NCBI GenBank assembly: GCA_902538855.1
Contig: CACBGS010000009.1
Coordinates: 1 to 42,644, forward strand
Reading direction: 5' to 3'
Source of the DNA: an uncultured Coxiella sp.
Lineage (GTDB): Bacteria > Pseudomonadota > Gammaproteobacteria > Comchoanobacterales > Comchoanobacteraceae
Length of the DNA: 42,644 nucleotides
Positions within the stretch are counted from its first letter, which is position 1; every line of letters begins with the position of its first letter. The notes beneath the pieces were generated by a model that made no database searches, was not told the DNA's origin, and saw only the letters and a list, made by a program, of their open reading frames with translations. This document shows positions 25,792 through 34,278 of the stretch, piece by piece. The position numbers and the translations under genes are program-made.

Positions 25792-26496
25792 GTGTTGATT
25801 ATATATATTATTTTTTTATTTTGTGCGAATATGTCTGTGTTTGCTGCTAATGATGTTTCTGGGCTAACTGAATATTTTAATGGTATTAAAACTAAGTTGC
25901 AGCATGTAGTGCCTAAAGTTGAGGCTGAAAAAGAAGAAGCTACTGTTCCTGCTCCTGAGTTTACCAATCAAGATAAATACAATTTTTGTATTAATGTGCG
26001 TGGTTGGATGCTAGCAACGCCTTCATTGTTCGATTATCTTATTGTACTAGCATACAAGCCAGGTGCTTGGGAGGATTATGATGAGAGGTTTGTCCATGCT
26101 ATGATTGCAAAAGGTTTTGGTTATGCAATGGTTAAGCTTTTTAAAAGTGTTAAGGCGCCGCAGTATTCAAGTTTAGTATCAATCATTAGAGAATATTTGC
26201 CTAACGATCCTGCTTGTCCTATTGGTTGTACTTATGCCGATTATAATTATATTAAAAAGTCTATTGCTAAGGATAATTATCAGAGTTTGCAGAAGATGTG
26301 TTCTAGGTATTGTAAGTATGTACCTGTAGTAACAGCCGCAGAAGCTCAGTGGTGTGATTGTGTGGTCAATGGTAAAAAAGATCAATGTTCTGATTATGAT
26401 AACAAGCTTGTTGAGACAGCAGATGCTGTGCATAAATATGTTTTTACAACTAAAGCACCTGAATTAGATGATGTTTTTAAGTACAAAAAGCAGTAA
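25792..26496 (+). CDS. Secreted cysteine-rich protein of unknown function
   Basis: 234 residues. The start is GTG 25792, six bases after AAAGGG. A signal peptide of about 18 residues (cleaved after VFA) precedes an acidic low-complexity stretch (residues 42-56). The rest holds eight cysteines, clustered toward the C-terminus as NFC, DPACPIGC, MCSRYC, WCDC and QC. Even number and position suggest disulfides in the periplasm or outside the cell. No family was recognised. It shares a divergent spacer with the membrane hydrolase and converges with the glutaminyl cyclase gene four bases away. A role outside the cell is an inference from export and cysteine pattern only. Confidence 0.7.
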   Translation: MLIIYIIFLFCANMSVFAANDVSGLTEYFNGIKTKLQHVVPKVEAEKEEATVPAPEFTNQDKYNFCINVRGWMLATPSLFDYLIVLAYKPGAWEDYDERFVHAMIAKGFGYAMVKLFKSVKAPQYSSLVSIIREYLPNDPACPIGCTYADYNYIKKSIAKDNYQSLQKMCSRYCKYVPVVTAAEAQWCDCVVNGKKDQCSDYDNKLVETADAVHKYVFTTKAPELDDVFKYKKQ

Positions 26497-26500
26497 GTGC

Positions 26501-27247
26501 TTATGTTTCATATAGTTGTACTGTATAAAAGTAGGGCCATAATTTACCGGTAATAAGCATAGTGTGTGCATCGAGATGTGTGATGCCATTTAGTACTTGG
26601 GCAGACTTGGGTAGTTTTGCTCGTATACTACTAAGATTAATGATGCCTACTACTTCAGCCTTATTTGGCTCTATTTTAGCAATAATATCTTTGAATAGAA
26701 TGTTGGCATATACGTAGCCCCCTTGGTAGCTTAAATCATTCAGTCGCCATTTTTTATATTTTGGATCTTTTAGGCATAATGTTTTTAACAAACTAAAGTC
26801 TTTATCTCTGTATTGTAAACAATGGTTGCCTGAGCTCATAATATAATGTTGGCCGTCTGAAGTTAAGCCCCATCCTTCACCATGAAAGCTATGAGATGTT
26901 TGTGGTTTTAGATTGCTAGTGTTATAAACTAGTGCTTTATTCTCACGCCATGTTAGCTGTATTAGTTTATCGTCTACTAAGGCAATGCCTTCAGCAAATA
27001 GTGTTTTAGGAAGTTCTATGCTGCGCTGATACTCTAATTCTGGCCATGAGTATCGTATTAACTTGCTTTGTGCATACAAACCAATACTTTCGTATAAATA
27101 GGGTGATTTAAATAAGAGGCCTTGAGTAAAGTGTTCTTGTTTGTGGCTGTGCTGTGCAAGTACCTGAAAGGGGATATTCTTAGGGATGCTTGCTTGTGTA
27201 GAAACAACAAGTGTAACTAATAAATAGGCTATAAATGTGCTAGACAT
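26501..27247 (-). CDS. Glutaminyl-peptide cyclotransferase-like protein
   Basis: Enzymes of this family convert N-terminal glutamine to pyroglutamate and fold as a five-bladed propeller. 248 residues with a signal peptide (MSSTFIAYLLVTLVVSTQASI), so it is periplasmic or secreted. Family motifs seen in order are HFTQGLLF, YESIGLY, ELPKTLFAEGIAL, FHGEGWGLTSDG, NDLSYQGGYVYAN and VLNGITH. The start codon overlaps the stop of the PAP2-like gene by eight bases, suggesting translational coupling. Its substrates cannot be inferred from context, though exported proteins are encoded nearby. Confidence 0.85.
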   Translation of the reverse strand: MSSTFIAYLLVTLVVSTQASIPKNIPFQVLAQHSHKQEHFTQGLLFKSPYLYESIGLYAQSKLIRYSWPELEYQRSIELPKTLFAEGIALVDDKLIQLTWRENKALVYNTSNLKPQTSHSFHGEGWGLTSDGQHYIMSSGNHCLQYRDKDFSLLKTLCLKDPKYKKWRLNDLSYQGGYVYANILFKDIIAKIEPNKAEVVGIINLSSIRAKLPKSAQVLNGITHLDAHTMLITGKLWPYFYTVQLYET

Positions 27248-28046
27248 AGTATAATCTGCTTGTAATAGAATTGTATAACGCTTGTATTTTTTGTTGTAGT
27301 TTTGGTCTTTGTGATGTACTCAGTGCCCAATAACTAAATATATAGCTTGGGATAAATAATAAAAATGGAACTGTACATATTTGCTCATGGATTAATATGC
27401 CTAGGTAGTAGAAAATAGCGCCTAGTATACTATGGATGCTGCTACTTATGTGCATATCTTTTTTCTGCTGATCAGCTTTGATGATTTGTGTATGGTATAC
27501 ACCAAAAAGAAAACCGATATTAAGCCAAATATGCTGTATTTTTGTGATAGGTACATTAGCTGTTGGCATATAGCAATTTATAATAATGCCAAAAATAATT
27601 AGCCAGGCTAAGTTGTGTTGTTGATGTAAGTAACTGTAATAGCAGGGGATGGTTAAAAGTGCCAGCAATATTGCTGCGCTGATATCATAGATGTCATGGT
27701 AGCCGTGATGAATCAGGCCATAGCTGATACCGCAGATAAGTAAAGTGTATAATAGGTAGGTGGCTTTATTGTGTAGGCAGTATGCTAAATAGCCATAAAA
27801 TGTTGCTGCAGCTAATGTGTGTCCACTGGGAAAGCTGTAGTCATTAATGTGCAGTGCTGGGTTTAATGGTATTGCAAAGTACATTTTTAATAATCGCCCA
27901 ATGATACTGTTAAAACACATAGCACTTAGAGCATTTATTACATTATTACGTAGGCTGCTATGCAAGCCTATGCATGCTATTGTTATCAATAATGGGGCAT
28001 TGGTAAATTGTAATAATATTTCTGCAAAAAGCCAGTTTAAGTCCAT
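27240..28046 (-). CDS. PAP2-like membrane protein with weakened catalytic motifs
   Basis: 268 residues with six or more hydrophobic segments. Motif 2 of PAP2 phosphatases is present as FPSGHT (72-77), and motif 3 keeps H117 and D121 in GYHDIYD. The Arg of motif 3 (S-R-x5-H-x3-D) is replaced (GLIHHGYH), and motif 1 has K54 but not the usual R-P (KMYFAIPLNP). It may therefore be a divergent lipid phosphatase or one with altered or lost activity. Start chosen at ATG 28046 with AGGA 12 bases upstream; an in-frame TTG at 28100 lacks a ribosome site. Coupled to the glutaminyl cyclase gene downstream. Confidence 0.75.
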   Translation of the reverse strand: MDLNWLFAEILLQFTNAPLLITIACIGLHSSLRNNVINALSAMCFNSIIGRLLKMYFAIPLNPALHINDYSFPSGHTLAAATFYGYLAYCLHNKATYLLYTLLICGISYGLIHHGYHDIYDISAAILLALLTIPCYYSYLHQQHNLAWLIIFGIIINCYMPTANVPITKIQHIWLNIGFLFGVYHTQIIKADQQKKDMHISSSIHSILGAIFYYLGILIHEQICTVPFLLFIPSYIFSYWALSTSQRPKLQQKIQALYNSITSRLYYV

Positions 28047-28130
28047 GGATTTCAATATTCCTAAGTTGAATATTGTAGTGGTTTTGTATATTGGATGCAA
28101 TACATTTAGCCTGGGAAACTTTATTTGTGC

Positions 28131-28159
28131 TTGAATTATTTATGTTAAGTGGGTATACT
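28131..28159 (+). promoter_or_regulatory. Promoter of tRNA-Arg
   Basis: -35 TTGAAT (28131-28136), 17-base spacer, -10 TATACT (28154-28159). The tRNA begins 12 bases later. Layout matches the tRNA-Ser promoter. Confidence 0.8.
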
Positions 28160-28170
28160 ATATGCTCATT

Positions 28171-28244
28171 GTGCCCGTAGCTCAGCTGGATAGAGTACCT
28201 GGCTACGAACCAGGCGGTCGGGAGTTCGAATCTCTCCGGGCACG
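28171..28244 (+). tRNA. tRNA-Arg (anticodon ACG), no encoded CCA
   Basis: 74 bases. The acceptor stem is GTGCCCG with CGGGCAC and a G discriminator, the anticodon stem CCTGG/CCAGG, and the loop CTACGAA with anticodon ACG. The T arm is GGGAG-TTCGAAT-CTCTC with one wobble pair. The A34 would be read as inosine after TadA action, so it serves CGU, CGC and CGA. The 3' CCA is absent (ATA follows), so a CCA-adding enzyme must complete it. The acid phosphatase gene starts 20 bases downstream. Confidence 0.95.
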
Positions 28245-28263
28245 ATATTTTCTATTGCGTATT

Positions 28264-28920
28264 ATGTTGTTGTTGCTTTATATTTTGTTATCGCGATTTT
28301 CTTTGGCTTGCACTCAGGAATCTATGACCGTCGCACAGCGTGCTGAGTATGTAAGTACAGGTGCTTATTATCGAGACGTTGCTGAGGCTGTGAGTCAATT
28401 TGAAGTAAATTTTTTTAAACAACGATTAGCTATTTCTCAGGGTTCTAAAGCGGTTGTTTTTGATGTTGATGAAACGCTTATCTCAAATATTTCTTATTTG
28501 CAATCTAGTCATTATATGCCTACAACAGCAGGGTTTTATCAGTATTTGTCACATAGTAAGGCTGTTGGTCTTAGTCCGGTAGTACAGCTGGCTAAGCAAT
28601 TTATTGCAATGGGATATAGAATATTTATTGTAACAGGCAGGCCGCAAAGGTTTTGCCAACTGACAAAGATGCAATTGCAGCAAATTACTGTGCCGATTAA
28701 TGGTGGGGACTTATATTGTAACAATACTAATTTGTCTACTGTTGCTTATAAAAAGCATATTTTTTCATCTATTAAGCAGCAAGGCTACACAGTGGTTGTG
28801 CATGTGAGTGATCAATGTGCTGAATTTTGGTCAGGACAGTCGTTGTGGCAGTTAAAGCTGCCAAATCCTTTCTATCAGGTTGCGGCTGATGCTAACATGA
28901 TTCCTCAATCGCAAAATTAG
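28264..28920 (+). CDS. HAD-superfamily class B-type acid phosphatase, exported
   Basis: 218 residues. A short hydrophobic leader (1-15) ends LAC, which may be a signal peptide or a weak lipobox. Motif I is VVFDVDETL (D67, D69), motif II IVTGRP (T124), motif III lysine in YKKHIF (163-164), and motif IV is probably VSDQCAEF (D183, E187). The layout resembles lipoprotein e(P4) and acid phosphatases that act outside the cytoplasm. The start is ATG 28264, with no ribosome site, 19 bases after tRNA-Arg; TTG 28255 is also in frame. It probably shares the tRNA transcript, so cutting at the tRNA 3' end would leave a very short leader. The last 29 bases overlap convergent rmuC. Confidence 0.8.
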   Translation: MLLLLYILLSRFSLACTQESMTVAQRAEYVSTGAYYRDVAEAVSQFEVNFFKQRLAISQGSKAVVFDVDETLISNISYLQSSHYMPTTAGFYQYLSHSKAVGLSPVVQLAKQFIAMGYRIFIVTGRPQRFCQLTKMQLQQITVPINGGDLYCNNTNLSTVAYKKHIFSSIKQQGYTVVVHVSDQCAEFWSGQSLWQLKLPNPFYQVAADANMIPQSQN

Positions 28921-30106
28921 CTGTTTTGTCCAGTTCTACTTTTTCAATTTTTTGAAAACGCTTATGAATTTTATCGGCTGAAATTTTCACTTGACCAACT
29001 TTATCATGGGCATCTGCGATGTGTTTGGCGACAGAGTGCATACGGTCTTGGAAGCGTTGGAAGTCAGAGGAGAGATAGTTTAAATGTTCTTGAATGATAT
29101 GTACTTGTTTTTGTGTTTCTATATCTTTAAGTAGTGCTTGTATAGTATGTATAATAGCCATCATTGTTGTGGGTGAAACTAACCAAACTTTTTTTTGATA
29201 AGCATGTTGGATAAGGTTGCTGTGATTGGCATGTATTTCTGCAAATATTGATTCGGCAGGAATAAATAAAATAGCTGCTTGTGCTGTTTCTTTCTCTATA
29301 ATATATTTACTAGCAACATCATCGATATGATTTTTTATATCTTGTCTGAAGGCTTGTGTATGTTTTACATTGTTTCTCTCAGCCTGTAAGCGACGATAAT
29401 TTTCAAGTGGGAATTTTGCATCTATGGCTATTATACCAGTGGGCTCAGGTAAGAATAGTGCACAGTCTACTCGTTTATGATTGCTGAAAGTATGCTGTAG
29501 GGCGTAGCATTTTTCTGGTAGGCAGTTGGCTATTAATTGTTGTAGTTGTACTTCACCAAAATGTCCTCGTGCTTGTTTATTGGATAGTATTTCTTGTAGA
29601 TCAACGACATTAGATGATAGATCGGTGATGCGTTGCTGTGCTTGATCAATAAGTGCTAGACGTTTGATGACATCTGTGAATATATTATTTGTTTTCGCAA
29701 AGCCTTCATCAAGTCTTTTATGAACCTGATTGGTGATGTTAAAGAGGTGTTTATCTGATTGTTGCTGCATTGTTTGTAGTTGCTGGGTGATGTTGAGGGT
29801 TTGCTGTTGTAATGTCTGTGTTATTTGTGATCTTACTTCTTGCATTATCGCCCGTAGTTCTTGTTGTTGGTGTAGTAAAAGTTGCTGATGCTGCTGGGTT
29901 ACAGTTTGGCTTAGTGTTCTATGATTAACTTCACTAGTGTTGAAATGCATTGCTAGAGGTTCGGTATGACTGAGTAGTTTGTTGAGGATTAGTTGTTGTT
30001 TATGTAACTGCTTGTAGCAATAGTATATTGCTGTAATAACCAGTATTAAACTACAAAATATTGCGCTTGTTATGTAATCAATGTCTGTCAAATTTAGTTC
30101 TATCAT
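28892..30106 (-). CDS. rmuC: DNA recombination protein RmuC
   Basis: RmuC proteins limit inversion at short inverted repeats and have a predicted nuclease fold; the precise reaction is not established. 404 residues. A membrane segment lies at about 12-29, followed by a long Gln-rich coiled coil (about 60-150). The conserved domain follows, with QARGHFGEVQLQQLIANCLP, VDCALFLPEPTGIIAIDAKFPLENY and WLVSPTTMMAIIHTI. The C-terminus returns to a coiled coil. The start is ATG 30104-30106, and the divergent spacer to pyrG holds a palindrome. It overlaps the acid phosphatase gene by 29 bases at the 3' end. Confidence 0.93.
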   Translation of the reverse strand: MIELNLTDIDYITSAIFCSLILVITAIYYCYKQLHKQQLILNKLLSHTEPLAMHFNTSEVNHRTLSQTVTQQHQQLLLHQQQELRAIMQEVRSQITQTLQQQTLNITQQLQTMQQQSDKHLFNITNQVHKRLDEGFAKTNNIFTDVIKRLALIDQAQQRITDLSSNVVDLQEILSNKQARGHFGEVQLQQLIANCLPEKCYALQHTFSNHKRVDCALFLPEPTGIIAIDAKFPLENYRRLQAERNNVKHTQAFRQDIKNHIDDVASKYIIEKETAQAAILFIPAESIFAEIHANHSNLIQHAYQKKVWLVSPTTMMAIIHTIQALLKDIETQKQVHIIQEHLNYLSSDFQRFQDRMHSVAKHIADAHDKVGQVKISADKIHKRFQKIEKVELDKTANFAIEESC

Positions 30107-30157
30107 ATACTAACTTTGCCATGAATGTTTTCTTAACACAAGCTTTGCTTGTAGAGG

Positions 30158-30175
30158 ATGTTATTGTGATAACAT
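30158..30175. promoter_or_regulatory. Inverted repeat ATGTTAT-TGTG-ATAACAT in the rmuC-pyrG spacer
   Basis: Seven-base arms around a four-base centre, located between divergent genes. It may be an operator or form a hairpin. No known regulator's site was recognised. Confidence 0.45.
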
Positions 30176-30210
30176 GTATTTGTGTACTGGTCATCATATT
30201 TTAAAACCTT

Positions 30211-30237
30211 TTAACTCAAGTTAATATCTGTTAATAT
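30211..30237 (+). promoter_or_regulatory. Palindrome and direct repeats just before pyrG
   Basis: TTAACT-CA-AGTTAA (30211-30224) merges with two direct repeats of GTTAATAT at 30220-30227 and 30230-30237, ten bases apart, one helical turn. The second copy could also act as an extended -10 (TGTTAATAT). The pyrG start is 26 bases further on. Confidence 0.45.
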
Positions 30238-30263
30238 AGAAGTACAGCAAAAACTAAAGCTTT

Positions 30264-31868
30264 ATGATATTTATATTTGTTACAGGTGGAGTGGTCTCCT
30301 CATTAGGTAAAGGTATTTTATCTGCTTCCCTTGGTGCGTTACTGGAAAGGTCGGGTTGTAGTGTCACATGTATGAAGTTAGATCCATACATAAACGTAGA
30401 CCCTGGTACTATGAGTCCATCTGAGCATGGAGAGGTATATGTGACTGTAGACGGTGCCGAAACAGATCTTGATTTGGGTCATTACGAGCGTTTCTTATCG
30501 GTGCAGATGTATAAAGAAAATAGTGTAACCTCTGGACAAGTGTATGCTGAAGTTATCCGCAAAGAGAGACAAGGTGATTATCTAGGTGCAACAGTGCAAG
30601 TTATTCCTCATATTACAGATCATATTCAGTCACTTATAGAGAATGTAGGTGAGCGCTATGACGTTACTTTAGTTGAGGTTGGTGGTACTGTTGGTGATAT
30701 TGAGTCATTACCTTATCTTGAGGCAATTAGACAGATGCGAGTGCGTCATGGTGCTGATAAAGTCATGTATATACACCTAACTTTGTTGCCTTACATCAAA
30801 ACTGCAGGAGAATTAAAAACAAAGCCTACTCAGCATTCTGTTAAAGAGCTTCGTTCCATTGGGATACAGCCTGATATCTTGGTTTGTCGTTCAGATAGTT
30901 TATTAAGTGATGCTGCGAGAAAAAAAATTGGTCTATTTACTAACGTAGCGCCAGAGAGTGTGGTTGCTGTCCCTGATGTTGATAGTACTTACAGTGTGCC
31001 TGAAGTTCTAGCTAAGCAGTCAATTATATCTCTTATCGCTAAACATACGGGTCTGCAGTGTACAGCAACTGATATTGCTCCTTGGATAGACTTGGTAAAG
31101 CGCGAGCAAGAGGCGCAGTCAACAATCAAAATTGCAATGGTAGGTAAATACTGTGGTTTAGGTGATGCTTATAAGTCACTTCGGGAAGCTGTTAGGCATG
31201 CAAGCATAGCTTTGGGTGTGCAAGCAGAGTTGGTCTTTATTGATGCAGAACACAGTAGTAAAGAGCAGCTTGTCGATGCTCTACAAACTGTGTCAGGTCT
31301 TATAATTCCTGGTGGTTTTGGTCCTAGAGGTAGTCAAGGTAAACTAGATGCTATTACTCATGCGCGTAGCAGTGGACTGCCTTTTTTGGGTATTTGTTTT
31401 GGTATGCAGCTGGCAGTTGTAGAGTTTTGTCGCACGGTATTGCAAATAGATGCTAACAGTACTGAAATTGATCCTGATTGTAAGGAGCCAGTAGTTTGTC
31501 TAATTAGCGAACTTGCAGAAAATAAGCATGCAGAGGTTACTGATAAAGGTGGCACTATGCGTTTGGGTAAGATTAAAGACAAGCTTGCCTTAGATAGTAA
31601 GGTCTATGCAGCTTACCAAAAAGAAGAAATTGCTGAAAGACATAGGCATAGATATGAGGTTAATCCAAATTATGTCGATAAAATGGAACAATCAGGTATG
31701 CGTGTGAGCGCTAGATCAGTTGACGATGACTTTGTTGATGTTGTTGAAATACCTGAGCATCCATGGTTTGTTGCTTGCCAGTGTCATCCTGAGTTTGAAT
31801 CAAAGCCTTTGGCCCCGCATCCATTGTTTGTATCTTTTTTACAGGCAGCAATTAAAAGGAGAGGTTAA
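30264..31868 (+). CDS. pyrG: CTP synthase
   Basis: Amidates UTP to CTP with glutamine as nitrogen donor. 534 residues. The N-terminal synthetase part begins FVTGGVVSSLGKGI and includes KLDPYINVDPGTMSP and HGEVYVT. The C-terminal glutamine amidotransferase holds C378 in GICFGMQ and the CHPEFESKP histidine-glutamate pair near 513-515. The start is ATG 30264 with no clear ribosome site. It heads a tight operon with kdsA (TAATG overlap at 31866-31870), eno and ftsB, an order also seen in other gammaproteobacteria. The C-rich attenuation signal known from some Gram-positive pyrG leaders was not seen. Confidence 0.97.
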   Translation: MIFIFVTGGVVSSLGKGILSASLGALLERSGCSVTCMKLDPYINVDPGTMSPSEHGEVYVTVDGAETDLDLGHYERFLSVQMYKENSVTSGQVYAEVIRKERQGDYLGATVQVIPHITDHIQSLIENVGERYDVTLVEVGGTVGDIESLPYLEAIRQMRVRHGADKVMYIHLTLLPYIKTAGELKTKPTQHSVKELRSIGIQPDILVCRSDSLLSDAARKKIGLFTNVAPESVVAVPDVDSTYSVPEVLAKQSIISLIAKHTGLQCTATDIAPWIDLVKREQEAQSTIKIAMVGKYCGLGDAYKSLREAVRHASIALGVQAELVFIDAEHSSKEQLVDALQTVSGLIIPGGFGPRGSQGKLDAITHARSSGLPFLGICFGMQLAVVEFCRTVLQIDANSTEIDPDCKEPVVCLISELAENKHAEVTDKGGTMRLGKIKDKLALDSKVYAAYQKEEIAERHRHRYEVNPNYVDKMEQSGMRVSARSVDDDFVDVVEIPEHPWFVACQCHPEFESKPLAPHPLFVSFLQAAIKRRG

Positions 31869-32707
31869 TGGTGGTACAACACACATTGCAACCATATGGT
31901 ATCGGGAATGAGCAGCCATTTACTTTAATTGCTGGCCCATGTGTTGTTGAAAGTGCTGATAATGTCTATGAGATTGCATCTCATTTGCAAGCATTATGTC
32001 GCTCTTTAGGTATTAACTATATTTTTAAGGCTAGTGTGGAAAAGGCTAATAGAACCTCACATAGAAGCTTTGTGGGTGTTGGTAGAGAAAAAGCTCTGGA
32101 TATATTAGCTAATGTAAAAAAAGATCTTGGGGTGAAGATTATTACTGATGTGCATGATATTGCTATGGTTAATATGGTAGAGCCGGTTGTTGATTTTTTA
32201 CAAATACCAGCATTTTTATGTCGACAGACAGAGTTATTGCAGCATGCTGCCGCCACTATGTTGCCTGTTAATATAAAAAAAGGTCAGTTTTTAGCACCTA
32301 AAGATATGCGTCACGTGTTAGATAAAGTGCTAACTGTGGGTAATGAAAATATACTTTTATGTGAGCGGGGCTCATGTTTTGGCTATAATAATCTTGTAGT
32401 TGATTTCCGTGGACTTGCCATTATGAAGTCTTTTGGATATCCGGTGGTATTTGATGCAACTCATTCTGTGCAGTTGCCAGGTGCTGGAGATGGTCGCTCG
32501 CAAGGTGAGCGTGAATATGCGCCTATGTTAGCCAAAGCTAGTCTTACCATGGGGATTGCTGCAATATTTATGGAGACGCATCCAAACCCTGATAAAGCTT
32601 TAAGTGATGGTCCAAACTCCATTCCGCTTCATGAGATGAAGGCTCATTTGCAATCTTTTTCTGCTGTTGATCGTTTGGTTAAGCATGATTTAGTTTATGC
32701 AGATTGA
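31868..32707 (+). CDS. kdsA: 3-deoxy-D-manno-octulosonate 8-phosphate synthase
   Basis: Joins phosphoenolpyruvate and arabinose 5-phosphate to give Kdo 8-phosphate for lipid A-core assembly, so the cell makes Kdo. 279 residues. Motifs in order: FTLIAGPCVVES, YIFKASVEKANRTSH (the family's substrate loop, slightly altered), IPAFLCRQTELLQHA, NIKKGQFLAP, ERGSCFGYNN and VVFDATHSVQLPGAGDGRSQG. The start shares one base with the pyrG stop and has AGGAGAGG inside pyrG. Eno, next, makes its substrate phosphoenolpyruvate and overlaps its 3' end by 11 bases. Confidence 0.96.
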   Translation: MVVQHTLQPYGIGNEQPFTLIAGPCVVESADNVYEIASHLQALCRSLGINYIFKASVEKANRTSHRSFVGVGREKALDILANVKKDLGVKIITDVHDIAMVNMVEPVVDFLQIPAFLCRQTELLQHAAATMLPVNIKKGQFLAPKDMRHVLDKVLTVGNENILLCERGSCFGYNNLVVDFRGLAIMKSFGYPVVFDATHSVQLPGAGDGRSQGEREYAPMLAKASLTMGIAAIFMETHPNPDKALSDGPNSIPLHEMKAHLQSFSAVDRLVKHDLVYAD

Positions 32708-33983
32708 ATCCTTACATGCCATTGAGCTGCTTGATTCCAGAGGTATGCCTACTGTTGGCTGTCGATTGCAACTAGCCGATGGTGCTGTAGGTATAAGTGT
32801 TGTTCCTTCAGGTGCTTCTACTGGTAAGCATGAATCATGTGAGTTGCGTGATGGTGATGAGCAACGTTATTTTGGGAAGGGAGTTCAACGAGCAGTTGCA
32901 CATATTAATGGCTTTTTTGCTAAAGCTATTCAGGGTAAATTTTTTGAGTCTCAGCAAGTTTTAGATATTTGTCTTTGTGAGCTTGATGGTAGTGTAAATA
33001 AAAAAGTATATGGTGCAAACGCAATATTAGCTATTTCGCAAGCATTTTGTGTGGCACAGGCTAAATCTCGTAATATACATCTATTTCAATACTTTGATGC
33101 TACCGCTTCACAGTTACCAGTGCCATTTATGAATATAGTCAATGGTGGTGCGCATGCAGATAATAATATTAGGATACAAGAGTTTATGCTGGTTCCTTTT
33201 GGTTTTTCTTGTTTTGCAGAAGCGTTGCGTGCAGGGTCTGAGATACATCATGTTTTAGGTATGTTGCTGAAGCAAAAAAATATTGTTACTTCTAAAGGCG
33301 ATGAGGGTGGATATGCTCCTTTTATGGATAATATTGAAGCAGTGCTTGATTTACTTGTCTTGGCAATCAAACAGTCTGGTTATGGCATCAATCAGGTAGG
33401 TTTGGCTTTGGATCTAGCAAGTAGTGGTTTTTATCAAGAGAATTCATACAGTCCAAATATAGGTAGTTCCAGTCAATTTTCAAAGCAGCAGTGGGTTGAT
33501 TATTTATCTTTTCTAGTTGATCAGTATCCGCTGTTGTCTCTAGAAGATGCTGCTGCAGAGGATGATTGGCAAACATGGACCATGTTGAATAATGCTGTTG
33601 GTGAGCGTGTGCAGCTTGTTGGTGATGACTTATTTGTCACACAAAGTCAGCGTTTATCAGAAGGGGTAGTGAGTAATGCAGCTAATGCTATTTTGATAAA
33701 ACCAAATCAAGTTGGTACTGTAAGTGAGACTATAGCAACTATTAAATTAGCTAAAGATAATGATTATGCATGTATGATATCGCATCGCTCAGGAGAGACT
33801 GAGGATACCTTTATTGCTGATCTTGCAGTAGGTATGTCTACTGGACAAATTAAGGCAGGCCCTGCAAGACAACAAGATAGGGTGGCAAAATATAATAGAT
33901 TATTATGGATTGAGTCAATTTTAGCAGAAAACGCTTGTTATCAGGGCCATGCTTTGGCAAGATATAAAGAATCTATCAGTTAA
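32697..33983 (+). CDS. eno: Enolase
   Basis: Interconverts 2-phosphoglycerate and phosphoenolpyruvate. 428 residues, near the usual 432. Catalytic and metal residues by motif: VPSGASTGKHES, NGGAHADNN, GDEGGYAP (general acid glutamate), ALDLASS (metal aspartate), SLEDAAAEDDW (metal glutamate), LVGDDLFVT (metal aspartate), ILIKPNQVGT (catalytic lysine) and SHRSGETED. The ED-A-A in place of the common ED-G-L is a mild change, with all ligands kept. Starts inside the 3' end of kdsA and is followed by ftsB seven bases after its stop. Confidence 0.96.
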   Translation: MQIESLHAIELLDSRGMPTVGCRLQLADGAVGISVVPSGASTGKHESCELRDGDEQRYFGKGVQRAVAHINGFFAKAIQGKFFESQQVLDICLCELDGSVNKKVYGANAILAISQAFCVAQAKSRNIHLFQYFDATASQLPVPFMNIVNGGAHADNNIRIQEFMLVPFGFSCFAEALRAGSEIHHVLGMLLKQKNIVTSKGDEGGYAPFMDNIEAVLDLLVLAIKQSGYGINQVGLALDLASSGFYQENSYSPNIGSSSQFSKQQWVDYLSFLVDQYPLLSLEDAAAEDDWQTWTMLNNAVGERVQLVGDDLFVTQSQRLSEGVVSNAANAILIKPNQVGTVSETIATIKLAKDNDYACMISHRSGETEDTFIADLAVGMSTGQIKAGPARQQDRVAKYNRLLWIESILAENACYQGHALARYKESIS

Positions 33984-33990
33984 AGCTGCT

Positions 33991-34278
33991 ATGCTGCATA
34001 AATTAGGTTTGGTTCTTTTTAGAACGCTGTTACTCTTCGCTTTTCTCCTTTTGCAGTATACCTTATGGCTCAGTGATGCTAATGTTGCTAAGTGGTATGA
34101 TTTAAAAGTTAGGATTAGGCAGGAAAGGCAAGCGGTAAAGCATATTAACGATAAGAATACTCAATTGCAGGGTTTAGTCAACAACTTGAAGAAAGGCGGC
34201 GCATTAACTAAGCATTATGCCAGAGAAAAAATGTATATGATCGGCGAGGGCGAGGTTTTATACCAATTTACTGATTAA
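33991..34278 (+). CDS. ftsB: Cell division protein FtsB
   Basis: Bitopic divisome protein that joins FtsL and FtsQ and helps activate septal cell-wall synthesis. 95 residues from ATG 33991. A membrane segment lies at about 5-26, a periplasmic coiled coil at about 30-72 (LKVRIRQERQAVKHINDKN), and the conserved C-terminal part is YAREKMYMIGEGEVLYQF, matching the family's R-x-E-L-x-M-x-x-x-G-E-x-x-Y-x. An upstream in-frame TTG inside eno (33949) is not supported. Position after eno is usual in gammaproteobacteria and supports the call for such a short gene. Confidence 0.9.
   Translation: MLHKLGLVLFRTLLLFAFLLLQYTLWLSDANVAKWYDLKVRIRQERQAVKHINDKNTQLQGLVNNLKKGGALTKHYAREKMYMIGEGEVLYQFTD

Noticed and set aside
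33540-33580. Enolase ED-A-A change as loss of activity
   Set aside because: All metal ligands and catalytic residues identified by motif remain, and the gene is full length in a conserved operon.
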